Positions 46,697 to 56,462 of a stretch of 64,000 bases of DNA are shown here, in pieces. Numbering within the stretch: position 1 is the stretch's first letter; every line of letters begins with the position of its first letter. The stretch lies in the NCBI GenBank assembly GCA_963703555.1, contig CAVPEV010000039.1, forward strand, positions 1 to 64,000. Reading direction: 5' to 3'. Made by a program: the position numbers and the translations under genes. Source of the DNA: CAVPEV01 sp963703555. Lineage in GTDB: Bacteria; Actinomycetota; Actinomycetes; Actinomycetales; Cellulomonadaceae. The notes under the pieces are model-generated. The model saw nothing but the letters and a program-made list of their open reading frames with translations. It had not been told where the DNA came from and searched no databases.

Positions 46697-48190
46697 GTGG
46701 CCACCCTGACCTCCTCCGATCCTGCTCGCCTGCCCGTCGACGCGGTCGTCGTCGCCGTCGCCTCCTCCCCGGACGGCCCGGTGCTCCACGCCCCGTGGCT
46801 GCCCACGGCGTTGCGCGCCGACGTGCTGGACACGGCTGCGGTGCTCGGCGTCACCGGGGCCCCGGACGAGGTGCGACGGGTGCCGACGTCCGGCCGGCTG
46901 CGGGCACGGGTCCTCGTACTCACCGGCGTCGGCCCGCAGGGGGATCTCCAGCCCGAGGCGCTGCGCCGGGCCGCCGGCGCAGCGGTCCGCGAGCTGGCCG
47001 GGACGTCGTCGGTGGCGGTCGCTCTGCCGGCGGACGACATCGATGAGCTCGCCGCGGTCACCGAGGGCGCGCTGCTCGGCGCGTACGGCTTCACCCGGTA
47101 CCGGGACACCGCCCAGGCCGCTCGGCTGGCGCCCGTGGCGAACCTGCAGATCGTCACCGCGGCGACCCGCCAACGAGCCGCGAAGGATGCCCTGGCCCGC
47201 GCCGAGGTGCTCGCAGCTGCCGTCCACGGGGTGCGCGACCTGGTGAACATGCCCCCGAACGAGCTGTACCCATCGGCGTTCGTCGATGCCGCGCGCGGTC
47301 TGGTCAGGAGCTCCGGCGCGCGGAACCTCAAGCTCTCCGTGCTCGACGAGAAGGCCCTGGCCGCCGGCGGCTACGGCGGCATCGTGGGCGTGGGGCAGGG
47401 GTCGGCCCGGCCACCGCGGCTGGTCCGGGTCGCCTACGCGCCGTCCCGGCCGGTGTCCACGGTGGCCCTCGTGGGCAAGGGCATCACGTTCGACTCCGGG
47501 GGGCTGTCCATCAAGACGGCCAGCGGCATGGAGACGATGAAGTCGGACATGGCGGGCGCAGCGGCCGTGCTGCACACCGTCGTCGCCGCCGCACGGCTCG
47601 GCCTGCCGGTGGCGGTCACCGGGTGGCTCTGCCTGGCCGAGAACATGCCGTCAGGCACGGCCCAGCGGCCCTCCGACGTCGTCACCATCCGCGGCGGCAA
47701 GACGGTCGAGGTGGTCAACACCGACGCCGAGGGCCGCATGGTGCTGGCCGACGGGCTCGTCGCCGCGACGGAGGAGCACCCCGACGCCGTGCTGGACGTC
47801 GCCACCCTGACCGGTGCGCAGGTCGTGGCGCTCGGGGACCGGGTCGGGGCCGTCATGGGCACCGACGACGTGCGCGCCGAGGTGGTCGCCGCGGCGGAGC
47901 GGTCCGGTGAGGCGTTCTGGCCGATGCCGCTGCCTGCGGACCTGCTCGAGGGGCTCTCCTCCACGGTCGCCGATCTCGCCAACAGCGGTGACCGGGCGGG
48001 CGGCATGCTGCGGGCCGGGGTGTTCCTCCGAGAGTTCGTGGGCGTCACCCCCTGGGCCCACCTGGACGTGGCGGGCCCGGCGTTCAACGAGCGGACCGCC
48101 TACGGCTACACGCCGGTGGGCGGTACCGGCGTCGGTGTCCGCACGCTGGTGTCACTGCTCGAGGGACGGGCCGGCGCCGCCGCCCGTTGA
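46697..48190 (+). CDS. pepA: Leucyl aminopeptidase (M17)
   Basis: A 497-residue cytosolic aminopeptidase. The two-metal site is in VGKGITFDSGGLSIKTASGM (near 258) and NTDAEGRMVLADGLVAA (near 341), the M17 signature. It removes N-terminal residues from peptides and, as PepA in other bacteria, may also bind DNA at regulatory sites. The GTG start has TAGCAT six bases upstream. It is followed by a terminator hairpin. Confidence 0.93.
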   Translation: MATLTSSDPARLPVDAVVVAVASSPDGPVLHAPWLPTALRADVLDTAAVLGVTGAPDEVRRVPTSGRLRARVLVLTGVGPQGDLQPEALRRAAGAAVRELAGTSSVAVALPADDIDELAAVTEGALLGAYGFTRYRDTAQAARLAPVANLQIVTAATRQRAAKDALARAEVLAAAVHGVRDLVNMPPNELYPSAFVDAARGLVRSSGARNLKLSVLDEKALAAGGYGGIVGVGQGSARPPRLVRVAYAPSRPVSTVALVGKGITFDSGGLSIKTASGMETMKSDMAGAAAVLHTVVAAARLGLPVAVTGWLCLAENMPSGTAQRPSDVVTIRGGKTVEVVNTDAEGRMVLADGLVAATEEHPDAVLDVATLTGAQVVALGDRVGAVMGTDDVRAEVVAAAERSGEAFWPMPLPADLLEGLSSTVADLANSGDRAGGMLRAGVFLREFVGVTPWAHLDVAGPAFNERTAYGYTPVGGTGVGVRTLVSLLEGRAGAAAR

Positions 48191-48194
48191 GCTG

Positions 48195-48222
48195 CGGTGG
48201 CACGACGACGCGTCGGCCACCG
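48195..48222. terminator. Terminator after pepA
   Basis: CGGTGGC/GCCACCG arms continue through CGACG/CGTCG around the loop ACG, with one bulged A. It is located four bases beyond the pepA stop and lies between convergent genes. Confidence 0.7.
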
Positions 48223-48254
48223 ATCCGCCCGGCTCCCGCCCCCCGTGCTCGCGG

Positions 48255-48590
48255 TCAGCGACCCGAGCCCGGACGTCGCAGGCTGCTGCGCTGGCGTGCC
48301 GTCCAGTCCCGCATCCGCTGCGGGTAGCCCGTGCGCTGCACGTCGTAGACCGGCACACCCAGGCCCCGCGCGACGTCGAACGCGGCCTTCGCGTCCGGCA
48401 CCTTGCGCCGCGTCCACTCTCCATCGGTGGCGATGAGGATCAGTGTCGTCGGTGTGACCGAGGTGGCCGGCTCCACGTAGGCCTCCACGCCCACCCGGGA
48501 GTCGACGAAGTCCTGCAGGTGCGCGATCGTCGTGCGACGAGCAGCAGAGGGGGTGTCCGGGGTGCGGCGTCGGCGACGGAACAGGGCCAT
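48255..48590 (-). CDS. Conserved hypothetical protein
   Basis: A 111-residue protein seen in many actinobacteria beside pepA or lpd, of unknown function. It starts MALFRRRRRTPDTPSA. The core TTLILIATDGEWTRRKV and the Tyr-rich stretch VPVYDVQRTGYPQRMRDW are the conserved parts. No membrane segment or metal motif is evident. Confidence 0.7.
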   Translation of the reverse strand: MALFRRRRRTPDTPSAARRTTIAHLQDFVDSRVGVEAYVEPATSVTPTTLILIATDGEWTRRKVPDAKAAFDVARGLGVPVYDVQRTGYPQRMRDWTARQRSSLRRPGSGR

Positions 48591-48809
48591 GGCGCAAGAG
48601 CCTAAAGGAGCCCGCTGTGTCCCAGGACCGATTCGTCACGCGGGGTCGGCGCCGTTCCCCGATGCGTTCCCCGGTTCGCGGCACCCGCTGTCGCCGTGGT
48701 GTCTCCGGCGTCACAGCCGGCGACGGCGCCACCGGGTGGGTGCGGGCGCGGCCATGGTGCGAAGATGGGGCGCGAGCATGCCTGTCACCTGGCTGGAGGA
48801 GTTTGCACC

Positions 48810-50194
48810 GTGGCCGACCTCAACGATTCCGCTTTCGACGTCGTCGTCCTGGGCGGAGGAAGCGGCGGCTACGCGACCGCGCTCCGAGCCGCCCAGCTGG
48901 GCATGAGCGTCGCGCTCGTCGAGGCCGACAAGGTCGGCGGTACCTGCCTGCACCGCGGCTGCATCCCCACCAAGGCGTTGCTGCACGCGGCCGAGCTGGC
49001 GGACAACGCCCGCGAGGGCGCCCTGTTCGGGGTGCAGACCCAGCTCGCCGGGATCGACATGACCGGCGTCAACTCCTACAAGGAGTCGGTCGTCGCGCGG
49101 CTGTACAAGGGCCTGCAGGGCCTGGTGAAGGCTCGCGGGATCACCTACGTCGAGGGCTATGGCCGGCTGGTGGCCCAGGACACCGTCGAAGTGGACGGCC
49201 GGCGGTTGACCGGCCGGCACGTCGTGCTGGCCACCGGCTCCTACGCCCGGTCCCTGCCAGGGCTGGAGATCGGCGGCCGAGTCATCACGTCCGACCAGGC
49301 ACTCGAGCTCGACTGGGTACCCCGCTCGGTGGTCATCCTCGGCGGCGGCGTCATCGGGTCGGAGTTCGCCAGCGTGTGGCACTCGTTCGGTGCGGACGTG
49401 ACGATCGTCGAGGCGCTGCCGCACCTGCTGCCCAACGAGGACGAGGCGCTCTCCAAGGCGTTCGAGCGGGCGGTCCGCAAGCGCGGCATCGCGTTCACGC
49501 TGGGCGTGCGGTTCTCCGGCGTCACCCAGGACGACAACGGCGTGCACGTGTCCCTGGAGGACGGCACGACCTTCGACGCCGACCTGCTGCTCGTGGCGGT
49601 CGGACGCGGCCCGCGCACGGCGGGCTGGGCTACGAGGAGCAGGGCGTCACGATCGACCGCGGCTTCGTCATCACCGACGAGCGGCTGCGCACCGGTGTGG
49701 GCACCATCCACGCGGTCGGGGACATCGTGCCCGGACTGCAGCTCGCCCACCGCGGCTTCGCGCAGGGCATCTTCGTCGCCGAGGAGATCGCCGGGCTCGA
49801 CCCGGCGCCCATCGTCGAGTCCGGGATCCCGCGCGTGACGTACTCCGAGCCGGAGGTCGCGTCCGTCGGCCTGACCGAGGCGAAGGCCCGCAGGAGCTCG
49901 GCGACGACCAGGTGCGAGACCGCCGAGTACAACCTCGGCGGCAACGGCAAGAGCCAGATCCTCGGCACCCAGGGCTTCGTCAAGCTCGTGCGCCGAAGGA
50001 CGGGCCGGTGGTCGGCGTCCACATGATCGGTGCCCGGGTCGGCGAGCTCGTCGGTGAAGGCGCAGCTCATCGTCAACTGGGAGGCCTACCCGGAGGACGT
50101 CGCATCCCTGGTGCACGCGCACCCGACCCAGGACGAGGCGCTCGGCGAGGCGCACATGGCCCTCGCCGGCAAGCCCTTGCACGCCCACAACTGA
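48810..50194 (+). pseudogene. lpdA: Dihydrolipoyl dehydrogenase, multiple frameshifts as sequenced
   Basis: The E3 flavoprotein that reoxidises dihydrolipoyl groups of the 2-oxoacid dehydrogenase complexes. The FAD site (VVLGGGSGGYATALRA) and redox disulfide (GGTCLHRGCIPTK) are normal. The GTG at 48810 has GGAGGAG upstream. After residue 270 the frame breaks repeatedly: a base is missing near 49625, missing near 49890, extra near 49915, missing near 49995 and extra near 50060. The continuation GYEEQGVTIDRGFVITDERL, then LGGNGKSQILGTQGFVKLVR, GVHMIGARVGELVGEG and the C-terminal HPTQDEALGEAH motif are all present. Five indels in 450 bases of an essential gene look like poor sequence, not decay. 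It is followed by sucB at 28 bases. Confidence 0.85.
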
Positions 50195-50222
50195 CCCCCG
50201 ATCGAAGGAGACCTACGCGGTC

Positions 50223-52066
50223 ATGTCCTACAACGTGCAGCTGCCGGCCCTCGGGGAGTCCGTCACGGAGGGCACCGTCACCCGCTGGCTGAAGACCGTG
50301 GGCGACCACGTCGAGGTCGACGAGCCGCTCCTGGAGATCTCCACCGACAAGGTCGACACCGAGATCCCCTCCCCGTCGCCGGCGTGCTCGAGCAGGTCCT
50401 CGTCGCCGAGGACGAGACCGTCGAGGTGGGAGCCGTGCTCGCGATCGTGGGCGACGGCACCGGTACCGCGCCCCAGGCGCCGACGGCGATCGCCCAGCAG
50501 GCAGCCGCCGACGCTCCGCCCGCCGCTGCGTCGGCGGAGCCGAGCGCGCAGGGCGAGGGCTACGGCGGTCCTGCGGCCGAGGTGGGGACGGCTTCTCCGG
50601 ACGGCGTCCCGCCGACGCCCGTGCCCGCCGAGTCGCAGCCGGCGCCGGCGCCCGCAGCCCCTGCCGCCCCGGCCGGGCACACCACCGGTGAGCGCAGCGA
50701 GGTCCGCCTGCCGGCCCTCGGGGAGTCCGTCACGGAGGGCACCGTCACCCGCTGGCTGAAGACCGTGGGCGACCACGTCGAGGTCGACGAGCCGCTCCTG
50801 GAGATCTCCACCGACAAGGTCGACACCGAGATCCCCTCCCCCGTCGCCGGCGTGCTCGAGCAGGTCCTCGTCGCCGAGGACGAGACCGTCGAGGTGGGAG
50901 CCGTGCTCGCGATCGTCGGGGCCGGCACCTCGCCGGTTCCCGCCCCTGCCACACCGGCCCCCGCCGTCCCCGCCGCCGCTGCCGCTGCCGCTGCAGTACC
51001 CGCTCACGCAGCAGCATCTGCGGCGAGCGCGGCCGCCGCCGCGGATGCCGAGGCACCCGCAGGTGCGGGCTCGTCGGCCCCGGCCTCCGGGACCGCCTAC
51101 CTGACCCCGCTGGTGCGCAAGCTGGCCGCCGAGAAGGCGGTGGACCTGGGGACGGTCCGCGGGACGGGCGTCGGCGGCAGGATCCGCAAGGAAGACGTCC
51201 TGGAGGCCGCCGCCCGCGCTGAGGCCGAGCGGACCGAGGTCGCGCGGGCGGAAGCCGAGCGGGCGGAAGCCGCCCGGACCCACGCGGCCGGCCAGGCCGG
51301 CTCGCCGTCCACGACGCCGGCTGGTGCCGCGGTCGCGCCGGTCTCCCCACTGCGCGGGACCACGCAGAAGGCCAGCAGGCTGCGCCAGGTGATCGCCCAG
51401 CGCATGGTCGAGGCGCTGCACTCGCAGGCCCAACTGACCACCGTGATCGAGGTCGACGTCACGAAGGTCGCGCGGTTGCGCGCCCGGGCCAAGGACGACT
51501 TCGCAGCCCGCGAGGGCGTGAAGCTCACCTACTTGCCGTTCTTCGTGCTCGCCGCGGTCGAGGCGCTGAAGACCCACCCGAAGATCAACGCACTGCTGAC
51601 CGACACCACGATCGTCTACCCCGGCGAGGAGAACGTCGGCATCGCCGTGGACACCGACCGTGGGCTCGTGGTGCCGGTGATCCGCGCCGCCGGCGACCTC
51701 AACCTGGCCGGGATCGCCCGGAAGATCGCCGACCTGGCGGCGCGCACCAGGGCGAACAAGGTGACCCCGGACGAGCTCAGCGGCGCGACCTTCACTATCA
51801 CGAACACCGGCTCGGGCGGCGCGCTGTTCGACACGCCGATCGTCCCCGGTGGCACGTCGGCGATCCTCGGCACGGGCGCCATCGTCAAGCGCCCGGTCGT
51901 GACGGTCGACACCGACGGGGCCGAGGCCATCGCGATCCGGTCGATGTGCTACCTCGTGCTGTCCTACGACCACCGGCTCGTCGACGGCGCGGACGCGTCG
52001 CGCTACCTGGCCACCGTCAAACAGCGCATCGAGGAGGGTGCGTTCGAGGCCGAGCTCGGCCTCTGA
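50223..52066 (+). pseudogene. sucB: 2-oxoglutarate dehydrogenase E2 (dihydrolipoyl acyltransferase), one frameshift as sequenced
   Basis: An E2 protein of about 613 residues. Two N-terminal lipoyl domains (each with EISTDKVDTE, lipoyl Lys) are joined by Pro/Ala linkers; a subunit-binding domain (YLTPLVRKLAAEKAVDLGTV) follows. The catalytic domain ends in the active-site stretch VLSYDHRLVDGADASRYL, with its His and Asp. A C is missing from a C run near 50372, inside the first lipoyl domain; the second copy has the C. Without the repair the frame begins only at 50384. GAAGGAG lies about 13 bases before ATG 50223. It lies in an lpd-sucB-TIGR01777 operon. Confidence 0.85.
50241..50916 (+). repeat. 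Near-identical direct repeat encoding the two lipoyl domains
   Basis: 50241-50448 and 50708-50916 are identical over about 208 bases except for one C. That base is missing in the first copy at the frameshift. The spacer between copies is diverged linker sequence. Confidence 0.9.
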
Positions 52067-52079
52067 CGCACCTGCTGGC

Positions 52080-52964
52080 ATGGACGTCGTGGTCGCCGGC
52101 TCGCACGGCCTCATCGGCTCGGCGCTCGTCCCTGCGCTGCGCGAGCACGGGCACCGGGTGCGGCGTCTCGTGCGCCGTGCCCCGACCGGTGCGGACGAGA
52201 TCGGCTGGGACCCGGACCACGGCCGGCTCGAGGCGGATGCCCTCGTCGGAGTCGATGCCGTGGTGAACCTCGCCGGTGCGGGCATCGGCGACCGCAGGCT
52301 CACCGCCTCCTACCGCCGCACCGTGCTCTCCTCCCGTACCCGGACGACCGGTCTGCTGGCTGCCACCCTGGCCGGGATGGCGGACGGCCCCCGGGTGCTC
52401 ATCCAGGGATCGGCCGTCGGCGCCTACGGCGAGCGCGGCGAGGAGGTGCTGCGCGAGGACGAGCCGTACGGCGGCACGGTGGTGGCCGGAATCGTCCGGC
52501 AGTGGGAGCTGGCGGCCCGGGACGCCCAGGACGCGGGGGTCCGGGTGACCTACCTGCGCACGGGGATCGTCCTTGCGGCGCACGGCGGCGCGCTCGCTCG
52601 CCTGCTGCCGCTGATCCGGCTCGGCGTCGGCGGGCCGTTGGGCTCCGGGCGGCAGTGGTGGTCATGGATCACCCTGGCCGACGAGGTCGCGGCGATCGAG
52701 CACCTGCTGGGAGCGGACGTGTCAGGTCCGGTGAACATCGTGGCCGAGCCGGCCCGCAACGCCGAGGTGGTGAAGGCCCTGGCCGCAGCCATGCACCGGC
52801 CGGCCGTGCTCCGGGTTCCGACGTGGGCCCTGCGCGCCGCCCTCGGCGAGTTCTCCCAGGAGATCGTCGGGTCCGTGCGAGCCGTGCCCGACACCCTCGT
52901 CGCGAGCGGCTTCGTGCACGAGTACCCGCGGATCACCGAGGCCGCAGGCACTCTCGTCGGCTGA
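52080..52964 (+). CDS. TIGR01777 family NAD-dependent epimerase/dehydratase-like protein
   Basis: A 294-residue SDR-fold protein of the TIGR01777 group (YfcH/SulA-like). The nucleotide site is VVVAGSHGLIGSALVPALRE. The family stretch VNLAGAGIGDRRLTASYRRT and the C-terminal DUF1731 region (ALRAALGEFSQEIVGSVRAVP, ASGFVHEYP) are present. The substrate is unknown. The start is 13 bases after sucB, and the order lpd-sucB-TIGR01777 is common in actinobacteria, usually followed by lipB and lipA, which are absent here. Confidence 0.88.
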   Translation: MDVVVAGSHGLIGSALVPALREHGHRVRRLVRRAPTGADEIGWDPDHGRLEADALVGVDAVVNLAGAGIGDRRLTASYRRTVLSSRTRTTGLLAATLAGMADGPRVLIQGSAVGAYGERGEEVLREDEPYGGTVVAGIVRQWELAARDAQDAGVRVTYLRTGIVLAAHGGALARLLPLIRLGVGGPLGSGRQWWSWITLADEVAAIEHLLGADVSGPVNIVAEPARNAEVVKALAAAMHRPAVLRVPTWALRAALGEFSQEIVGSVRAVPDTLVASGFVHEYPRITEAAGTLVG

Positions 52965-53008
52965 CCGGCCGGTGACGGCCGACCGATCCCGGCCGCGGAC
53001 GCCACGTC

Positions 53009-54760
53009 TCAGCCCGGTTCCACCGCCGCGACCCGCCACCCGTCCGGTGTGCGCGCCAGCACGAGCACGACCGGCGGCCCGGTGGCGGCGCCGACCGTCG
53101 TGACGGTCCCGTCCTGACCGATCCGCTGGTGCGGCGAGACCCTGGATGTCACAGCGACCTCGCTGCGGGTGTCGGAGCTGTCCAGCACCCGCACGTCGCC
53201 GATCTCCAGCTGCACCCCGACCAGGCGGTTCCCGTCGGCCGCCAGACCGGCGAGCAGCGCCAGGTCCGCACGGTGCGCCGGCGAACCCTCCACCTCCACG
53301 GCCAGCAGTGCCGACGGTTCCCCCCCGACGAGGGCGGCTGCGCGGCGCGCGGTCAGCACACGAGCCGCCTGCGCCGGATCGGCCGGGGTGGCGTCGGCGG
53401 GGGTCGGGTCGCCCGGCCCGGCCGGCGCACCCGAGCGCCGGCCGGTGGACGTGGCGGTGGCGGGGGTCCAGGTCGTGGCCGTCGGTTCGGTCGGGTTCGG
53501 CGAGGACGACGGGACCGCGGCATGCTCCGCGGCCGCCTCGACGGCGCCGGCCCGGCCACCGGGCAGCGCCCCGCCGGCGCTCCCGAGGGTCACAGCGATG
53601 CCGAGGCAGACCCCCACCGCGCCCACCCCGGCGAGCGTGCGCAGCAGACCGGGACGGCCGCGAGCGCGGTGCCGACGCCGCGCCGACGACCCCCCACGAC
53701 CACCGCTCCGCCCGGGCGGTCCCCCGAGGCCGGCCGTCCGGGCGGGCGGTCCTCCCCGACCACCGTTCCGGGCCGGGGGCCGCGCACCGTCGTGGCACCT
53801 GGGCGGAAGCAGTCCGACGGTGCCCGTGTCGGGCTCGGAGACCGCGCGCGCACCACCGACGGCTGACGACGGCGCGGCCGTCTGCCTCTCACCAGTGTCC
53901 GGGCGCGCCACCCACGCTCGTCGGGGGACGGCCCGTCCCGAGCCGACCGTGCCGGGGTCGTCGACGACCAGCCGGCCAACCGTGAGCTCTGCGGCGGCCA
54001 GCGCGCCCGCGTCGGGCAGCGCGATCGGTGCAGAGACCTCGGCGCGGTGGCAGGCGTCGGCGAGCTCGCGGGCCCCGATCCGCGTGCCAGGGTCCGGGCC
54101 GCACGCCGCGGCCAGTGCGGCCCGCAGGGCGGATGAGGCCGGATCGCCCTCCCACAGCTGCGAGGGTCCGAGCCGGTCCAGCACCAGTGCGGCCAGGGCC
54201 GCCACGTCTGCGGCGGCCGTCGCCCGGGCCTGGGCAGGCAAGGCCCTGTCGCCCGCACCGGCTGCGTGCCACCCGACCGGGGCAGCCCCAGCGGTGACAC
54301 CGACCAGCACGGGCCGACCGAGCAGGTCGACGACGATGCTGCGGGAGGCCACGTGTCCGTGGATCGCACCGGCGGCGTGCACCGCGTCCAGGGCCTCAGC
54401 GAGCGGAACCACGAGTGTGACGGCCTCCGCCACGGTGAACGGACCCCGTGCGCGGGACACTGTCTCCAGGGTAGGGCCTGCCACCAGGTCCTCGAGGACC
54501 ACCAGCCGGCCGCCACCGAGCCCGAGCCCCGCCCGGACCGTCGCCAGGTGGGCGTGACGCACGGCGACGAGCCGGCGCAGCCGCGCCCGCACGAGGGGAT
54601 CGTCATCGACGACCCGGGCGACCAGCGCCGCGCCGTCCTGCAGCACAGTCGCGGACCAGGCGGGCCCATCGAAGGTGGCGAGTGAGGAGTCGAGCCGGAC
54701 GCCCGCATCGAGCAGCACCGCAGACAGCTCCAGGAGGTCGATCGACGGGTCGGTGTGCAC
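53009..54760 (-). CDS. Kinase-like (probable pseudokinase) membrane protein
   Basis: A 583-residue protein. Residues 1-240 resemble a Hanks kinase: LVRARLRRLVAVRHAHLATV, LVVLEDLVAGPTL, then IHGHVASRSIVVDLLG where active kinases have HRDxKxxN. The Asp and Asn are lost and no DFG is found, so catalysis is unlikely. A Pro- and Gly-rich region leads to one membrane helix (LAGVGAVGVCLGIAVTLG) near 372-395 and an external C-terminal domain. Pseudokinases of this kind can scaffold wall-precursor flippases (as MviN partners), but the link here is inference. The start is uncertain; GTG 54760 is preferred to GTG 54847 because the extra residues are unlike the family. Confidence 0.7.
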   Translation of the reverse strand: MHTDPSIDLLELSAVLLDAGVRLDSSLATFDGPAWSATVLQDGAALVARVVDDDPLVRARLRRLVAVRHAHLATVRAGLGLGGGRLVVLEDLVAGPTLETVSRARGPFTVAEAVTLVVPLAEALDAVHAAGAIHGHVASRSIVVDLLGRPVLVGVTAGAAPVGWHAAGAGDRALPAQARATAAADVAALAALVLDRLGPSQLWEGDPASSALRAALAAACGPDPGTRIGARELADACHRAEVSAPIALPDAGALAAAELTVGRLVVDDPGTVGSGRAVPRRAWVARPDTGERQTAAPSSAVGGARAVSEPDTGTVGLLPPRCHDGARPPARNGGRGGPPARTAGLGGPPGRSGGRGGSSARRRHRARGRPGLLRTLAGVGAVGVCLGIAVTLGSAGGALPGGRAGAVEAAAEHAAVPSSSPNPTEPTATTWTPATATSTGRRSGAPAGPGDPTPADATPADPAQAARVLTARRAAALVGGEPSALLAVEVEGSPAHRADLALLAGLAADGNRLVGVQLEIGDVRVLDSSDTRSEVAVTSRVSPHQRIGQDGTVTTVGAATGPPVVLVLARTPDGWRVAAVEPG

Positions 54761-54874
54761 CCGTCCAGGCAACCGTGGTAAGGACCCCGCGCGCAGCCAC
54801 CGTCCACAGGAGCCGCGCACAGGCACCGTCCACAGGTCCCCCCGCACCCGGGCGGCGGCTCGGCTGGGCCGAGG

Positions 54875-55921
54875 TCAGGGCAGCGACACCACCCGGTGCT
54901 CGTGGCTGGAGACCCGCGCAGCGTCGAGCACCTCGGCGGTATGCACGGCATCCCATGGGTCCACCGGCGGCGGACCGCCGTCGACCACCCAGCGCACCAC
55001 CGCGCGGTACAGGTCCGCCCGGCCGCCCGGGGCCCTTTCGACCGGCGTGCGCTCAGACCCGCGGACCAACCAGCCCTCGTGCTCGGGTGCCTCATGGCGG
55101 CTCTGCCGGTGCGGCTCGTCCATCACGGCGAACGGGGTGGGCTCTCCCTCAAAGCTGGTCACCAGGTAGGCCGCACGCTCCCCGAGCACCCGGGTCCGGG
55201 GACCCGGGGCGCCGACCAGACCGCCGGCCTGCAGATGGCTGAGAACGCCGGGACCGTCGTCGCTCGACGCATGCTGCAGGGCAAGGAAGACGTCGTCGTC
55301 CGCCGGCGTCGTCAGGGCCCGAATCTCCGCGTACACGCTGGTCACGGGACCGAACAGCTGGACAGCCGAGTCGACGAGGTGGACGCCGAGGTCCAGCAGC
55401 AGCCCGCCGCCGGTGGTGTCGGTCTCCTTCCACCGGCGCAACGGCACGGGCCGCCATCGTTCCCACCGGCGCTCGAACCGGTGCACTCGGCCGAGCTCCC
55501 CGCGGGCGAGCACCTGCTGCAGGGTCAGCTGCTCGGAGTCCCACCGACGGTCGTGAAAGACCGTGAGCCGACCCCCCCTGCCCTCAGCGGTCCGGGCCAG
55601 CTCGCGCGCGTCGTGCGCCGTGGTGGCAAGCGGCTTGTCCACCACGACGTGCACGCCGGCCCGCAGTGCCTCCGCGACGTGCTGGACGTGGTGGCGGGTG
55701 GGGCTGGCGACGACGACGAGGTCCAGCTCGCTGACCCGTTCCAGCAGCCCCGCCACCTCCGGCACCACGGCCGCCGTGGGCCAGTCGGCCCGCACCGCCT
55801 CGGCATGCTGGCGGGTCACGACGCAGGTGACCCGCTGGCCCGCCTCCCGCAGCAGCCGGGAGTGCGAGCCCCGCCCCGCGCTCCCATACCCGATCAGCCC
55901 GACGCGCAGCGACTCTGCCAT
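54875..55921 (-). CDS. Gfo/Idh/MocA family oxidoreductase
   Basis: A 348-residue NAD(P)-dependent sugar or inositol oxidoreductase. The Rossmann motif is VGLIGYGSAGRGSHSRLL. VVVDKPLATTAHDA holds the catalytic Lys (EKP variant: DKP), and GGGLLLDLGVHLVDSAVQLFG includes the second domain's active-site Asp and His. The substrate is unknown. TAGCGT lies six bases before the ATG at 55921. Confidence 0.88.
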   Translation of the reverse strand: MAESLRVGLIGYGSAGRGSHSRLLREAGQRVTCVVTRQHAEAVRADWPTAAVVPEVAGLLERVSELDLVVVASPTRHHVQHVAEALRAGVHVVVDKPLATTAHDARELARTAEGRGGRLTVFHDRRWDSEQLTLQQVLARGELGRVHRFERRWERWRPVPLRRWKETDTTGGGLLLDLGVHLVDSAVQLFGPVTSVYAEIRALTTPADDDVFLALQHASSDDGPGVLSHLQAGGLVGAPGPRTRVLGERAAYLVTSFEGEPTPFAVMDEPHRQSRHEAPEHEGWLVRGSERTPVERAPGGRADLYRAVVRWVVDGGPPPVDPWDAVHTAEVLDAARVSSHEHRVVSLP

Positions 55922-55927
55922 AGGCCC

Positions 55928-55933
55928 ACGCTA
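55928..55933 (-). promoter_or_regulatory. Candidate -10 box, leaderless Gfo/Idh/MocA gene
   Basis: TAGCGT on the minus strand lies six bases before the ATG at 55921. Confidence 0.5.
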
Positions 55934-56091
55934 GCGGGACGCGCCCCTTCCCACCCCGCCACCCTGGTCCCAACTCCACAGTGGAGCGATCCAGAAACGA
56001 TCGTGTTCGGACGCGCACGCTGCGGGGTGCGTGTCGCCGCTCAGCAGGTCGGCCGCCGTCGGCTGACGCACCGGACGGGGCGCGCCCGGCC

Positions 56092-56333
56092 TCACACCCC
56101 CAGCACGCTGCGCACCTGCGGGTCCACGAGGTCGAGCACCGCCGCCCGGGCGGCGACGGCCGACGGTGCGCCGAGCGCCGCCTCGGCCAGCTGCCGGCAC
56201 CGGTCCAGGGTGTGCCGGCGCAGGGCATACCGGACGGCGGGCAGCGCCGCCGGCGCCATCGACAGCCTGGTCACCCCCAGGCCGGCGAGCACCAGCGCCA
56301 TCACCGGGTCGCCCGCGGACTCCCCACACACGC
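56092..56333 (-). pseudogene. ptsI: C-terminal stump of PTS enzyme I
   Basis: About 80 codons matching the end of phosphoenolpyruvate-protein phosphotransferase (EI). VCGESAGDP carries the conserved Cys of the PEP-binding domain, followed by LVLAGLGVTRLSMAPAALP and the helical tail. Intact EI is about 550 residues. The frame ends at an apparent junction near 56334, where IS110-like sequence begins on the other strand. The upstream part is not in this window. A normal stop is present at 56092. Confidence 0.8.
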
Positions 56334-56334
56334 A

Positions 56335-56462
56335 CCTACGTCGACAAACGCCGCGTCGAAGGCCTCACCACCAAACAGATCCGCCGCATCCTCAAGCGCT
56401 GCCGCACCCGACAGATCTACCGGACCCTCAACACAGCGAACCCCGCCGACAGTCCGGCTTGA
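56335..56462 (+). pseudogene. C-terminal remnant of an IS110-like transposase
   Basis: The plus-strand frame reads TYVDKRRVEGLTTKQIRRIL, then KRCRTRQIYRTL and a stop at about 56462. This matches the C-terminal signature of IS110-type transposases (xAYxxRRxxEGKxxxEIxRCLKRxxAR). No other part of the element remains. It joins the ptsI stump on the left and the IS30 end on the right. The family call is from memory. Confidence 0.5.

Noticed and set aside
48810..52066. Programmed frameshifting in lpd and sucB
   Set aside because: Several indels of both signs with no slippery motif or downstream structure; a second copy of the lipoyl sequence shows the missing base directly.
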